Of a stretch of DNA of 64,000 bases, positions 62,121 to 64,000 are shown in pieces. The notes under the pieces are model-generated. The model saw only the letters and a program-made list of their open reading frames with translations. It had not been told where the DNA came from and made no database searches. The position numbers and the translations under genes were made by a program. Within the stretch, counting starts at the first letter, position 1, and each line of letters begins with the position of its first letter. Source of the DNA: an uncultured Sphaerochaeta sp. (GTDB lineage Bacteria; Spirochaetota; Spirochaetia; Sphaerochaetales; Sphaerochaetaceae). The stretch lies in contig NZ_OY762555.1 in assembly GCF_963666015.1 (NCBI RefSeq), forward strand, positions 62,001 through 126,000. The letters are read 5' to 3'.

Positions 62121-64000
62121 AGAGAAAGCGCTTGGTCCAGCAGATGAATCCCAAGGTACATGCATGGGACCCTGATTCATTCCTCTCAGTGGGGAATGGT
62201 AACTTTGCCTATACCGTTGACTGCACCGGAACACAGAGCCAGAGCTCCCATACCAAAGGGAAGACCCCACTATGCACCATGTCCAGCTGGGGGTTGCACA
62301 ACTACCCAGGAAAGGAAGAGAAGCACTACGATCGGCTCATCCTGAAGCAGTACGAACATGCAGGTAGGACTGTGGGCTATATGAGTGATGATACCACCCA
62401 AGAGGCGCTCTTTCATGACCTTAGGGTTAATCCGCATCGATGCAATCTAGCTCATATTGGTTTGCAAGCGAGAACTCCCGATGACATGAAAAACATGGAA
62501 TCCATCAACCAAGAGCTGGACCTGTGGAGTGGGATCATTACCAGTGACTTCCAGATAGAAGATGAGCCTGTACAGGTTCATACCCTCTGCCATCCGAGGC
62601 AAGACCAACTTTCTTTTCGTGTGAGAGCATCCCTGCTTGCAAAGGGAACACTGAATCTTGCCATACGATTTCCCTATCCTTCACACGACATCACAGCCAG
62701 CAATTACACAAAGCCTGATGCTCACCATAGTGAACTCATAGACAACGGTAGAGGAAGATACTGCATCAAGCGAACCGTTGATACAATGCAGTATGAGGTG
62801 CATATACTGCTAAGCACCCATGCTAGTATTCGACAATCAGCAACACATGAGTTCATGATTTCAGCTTCCCAAGAGATGCTGGAGGTTGGTGTGTTGTTCC
62901 AACATGGACAGGAGAAGCAAGAAGTAGTGAACTTCAGCCAAGCGCTTGATGCTTGTACTCTTTACTGGGCCTCCTTTTGGCAGGATGGTGCCTTTATTGA
63001 CCTCTCCAGCTCATCTGATCCAAGAGCACAAGAATTACAGCGACGCATGATTCTCTCACGCTATCTGCTGGCCATCCAGTGCAGCGGGAATACGCCTCCT
63101 CCAGAGACCGGTCTCACCTGCAATAGCTGGTATGGCAAGTTTCATCTGGAGATGCACCTCCTTCATGCTGCACACTTTGCCCTCTTTGGTCAGCCTTATT
63201 TGTTGGAGCGGTCGCTTTCCTATTATCTTGAGATTCTCCCTGGGGCATATGAACGCGCCAAAAGCCAGGGCTACCAGGGTGGGCGATGGCCCAAGATGAC
63301 CGACCCAAGTGGAAATGACAGTCCCTCTGCCATTGGTACCTTGCTCTGTTGGCAACAGCCTCATCCGATCTTCTATGGTTCATTGCTCCGCAAGACCCAT
63401 CCTGAATCCTCCTTACTATTGCCATGGGCAGAGGTGGTCAGGGCAACAGCAGATTTCATGGTGGACTATGTCATCTGGGATGAGCAGAGAAAATCTTACA
63501 TCATTGGTCCTCCGGTAATTCCAGTACAGGAGAACCATGATCCTGAGAAAACCGTCAATCCGACCTTCGAGCTCTCCTATTGGAGATGGGCGCTCTCGGA
63601 GGCCATCGATTTCATGGAACAGTTTGGGCAACCCGTAGATCCTAAATGGAAGCAGGTAATGGAGAAGCTCTCCCCCTTGCCCATGAATGATGGTGCCTAT
63701 CTTGCTCAGGAGAATTGTAGCGACACCTATGGGGCCTATGCCTATGACCATCCTTCTCTCTTGTTTTCTCTGGGATTGCTTGATGGGAGAGATGTTTATC
63801 ACAAGGTCATGGAACAATCCCTCATGAACGTTATGGAGAATTGGCAGCTCAATGAGCTATGGGGTTGGGACTTCCCTTTAATGGCCATGACCGCGGCACG
63901 ATTGGGAAAACCAGAACTGGCTCTTGACCTCTTGTTGATGGACTCGCCGAAAAACACCTATACTGCCAATGGGCATAATGCCCAGAGACCGAAAGAAGAC
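62111..64000 (+). CDS. Six-hairpin glycosidase (GH65/GH15-like), 3' end outside window
   Basis: 630 codons are open to the window edge. The N-terminus has VHAWDPDSFLSVGNGNFAYT, typical of GH65-like beta-sandwich starts. The alpha/alpha-barrel part carries CNSWYGKFHLEMHLLHAAHFALFG with a likely catalytic Glu, then QGGRWPKMTDPSGNDSP and NPTFELSYWRWAL. It is a six-hairpin-fold glycosidase, but I cannot assign a CAZy family with certainty. The start at 62111 overlaps the GH43 stop, so the two enzymes are coupled. No signal peptide is evident. Confidence 0.75.
   Translation, partial: MSIERKRLVQQMNPKVHAWDPDSFLSVGNGNFAYTVDCTGTQSQSSHTKGKTPLCTMSSWGLHNYPGKEEKHYDRLILKQYEHAGRTVGYMSDDTTQEALFHDLRVNPHRCNLAHIGLQARTPDDMKNMESINQELDLWSGIITSDFQIEDEPVQVHTLCHPRQDQLSFRVRASLLAKGTLNLAIRFPYPSHDITASNYTKPDAHHSELIDNGRGRYCIKRTVDTMQYEVHILLSTHASIRQSATHEFMISASQEMLEVGVLFQHGQEKQEVVNFSQALDACTLYWASFWQDGAFIDLSSSSDPRAQELQRRMILSRYLLAIQCSGNTPPPETGLTCNSWYGKFHLEMHLLHAAHFALFGQPYLLERSLSYYLEILPGAYERAKSQGYQGGRWPKMTDPSGNDSPSAIGTLLCWQQPHPIFYGSLLRKTHPESSLLLPWAEVVRATADFMVDYVIWDEQRKSYIIGPPVIPVQENHDPEKTVNPTFELSYWRWALSEAIDFMEQFGQPVDPKWKQVMEKLSPLPMNDGAYLAQENCSDTYGAYAYDHPSLLFSLGLLDGRDVYHKVMEQSLMNVMENWQLNELWGWDFPLMAMTAARLGKPELALDLLLMDSPKNTYTANGHNAQRPKED

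Overview
This window looks like a chromosomal stretch of a fermentative, anaerobic spirochaete close to Sphaerochaeta/Treponema. This is inference from three things: a base composition I judge by eye to be near 48% GC; the ends of three solute-binding-protein signal peptides, which share the A-x-G-x-x-E pattern (FAAGDSE, FAQGGNE, FAAGTSE) common in spirochaete binding proteins; and a gene content of sugar and acid importers, a soluble [FeFe] hydrogenase and no respiratory chain. No rRNA, tRNA or CRISPR array was seen.

Layout. (1) 1-4.4 kb, minus strand: an operon of a VAO/AGPS-type FAD oxidase, EtfB, EtfA, an SDR dehydrogenase and an FGGY kinase cut by the window edge, diverging from an RpiR regulator and an MDR oxidoreductase. 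(2) 6.5-8.9 kb: a flavinylation-motif FMN protein, a small membrane protein with a Cys tail, and a Gfo/Idh/MocA oxidoreductase. (3) 8.9-12.3 kb: a TAXI-type TRAP transporter with its DUF1850 partner. (4) 12.5-14.6 kb: a UbiA prenyltransferase and an MFS carrier. (5) 14.7-20.1 kb: a GntR-controlled DctPQM TRAP transporter with an SDR and an N-acetylneuraminate-lyase-like aldolase. Two copies of an ATTGTC-A-GACAAT palindrome sit on the two divergent promoters. (6) 20.3-28.8 kb: a DUF4386 protein, a Crp/Fnr regulator, an SDR, a two-component system next to a small secreted Gly/Gln/Arg-rich protein, a CoA-disulfide-reductase-like flavoprotein, a flavodoxin and an N-terminally extended Sua5. Two copies of a ~165-bp terminal-inverted-repeat element lie here. 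(7) 28.8-32.8 kb: an accessory, partly decayed island with a frameshifted GNAT gene, a relE toxin broken by a stop beside its intact antitoxin, an intact brnTA module, a duplicated brnA/yjbQ tail and an IS30-family element between 15-bp direct repeats. (8) 32.9-38.3 kb: a trimeric [FeFe] hydrogenase operon whose HydB is fused to a complete NfnB/GltD-like NAD(P)H:FAD module. (9) 38.4-44.7 kb: an SbcD/SbcC (YhaO/YhaN-like) pair and a lipoprotein. (10) 44.8-52.3 kb: a LacI-controlled galactoside ABC importer with a GH2 beta-galactosidase. (11) 52.5-64 kb: an MFS carrier, a cNMP-binding protein, a TolC/adaptor/RND pump with a PII-like partner, an MscS channel, a GH43 enzyme and a six-hairpin glycosidase that runs off the window.

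Together the genes describe a saccharolytic fermenter. Importers and glycosidases bring in sugars and sugar acids, SDR, MDR and Gfo/Idh enzymes oxidise them, and the hydrogenase disposes of electrons while linking several nucleotide and ferredoxin pools. The most unusual item is the HydB-NfnB fusion. Next come the inverted-repeat element family and the toxin-antitoxin island bounded by direct repeats.
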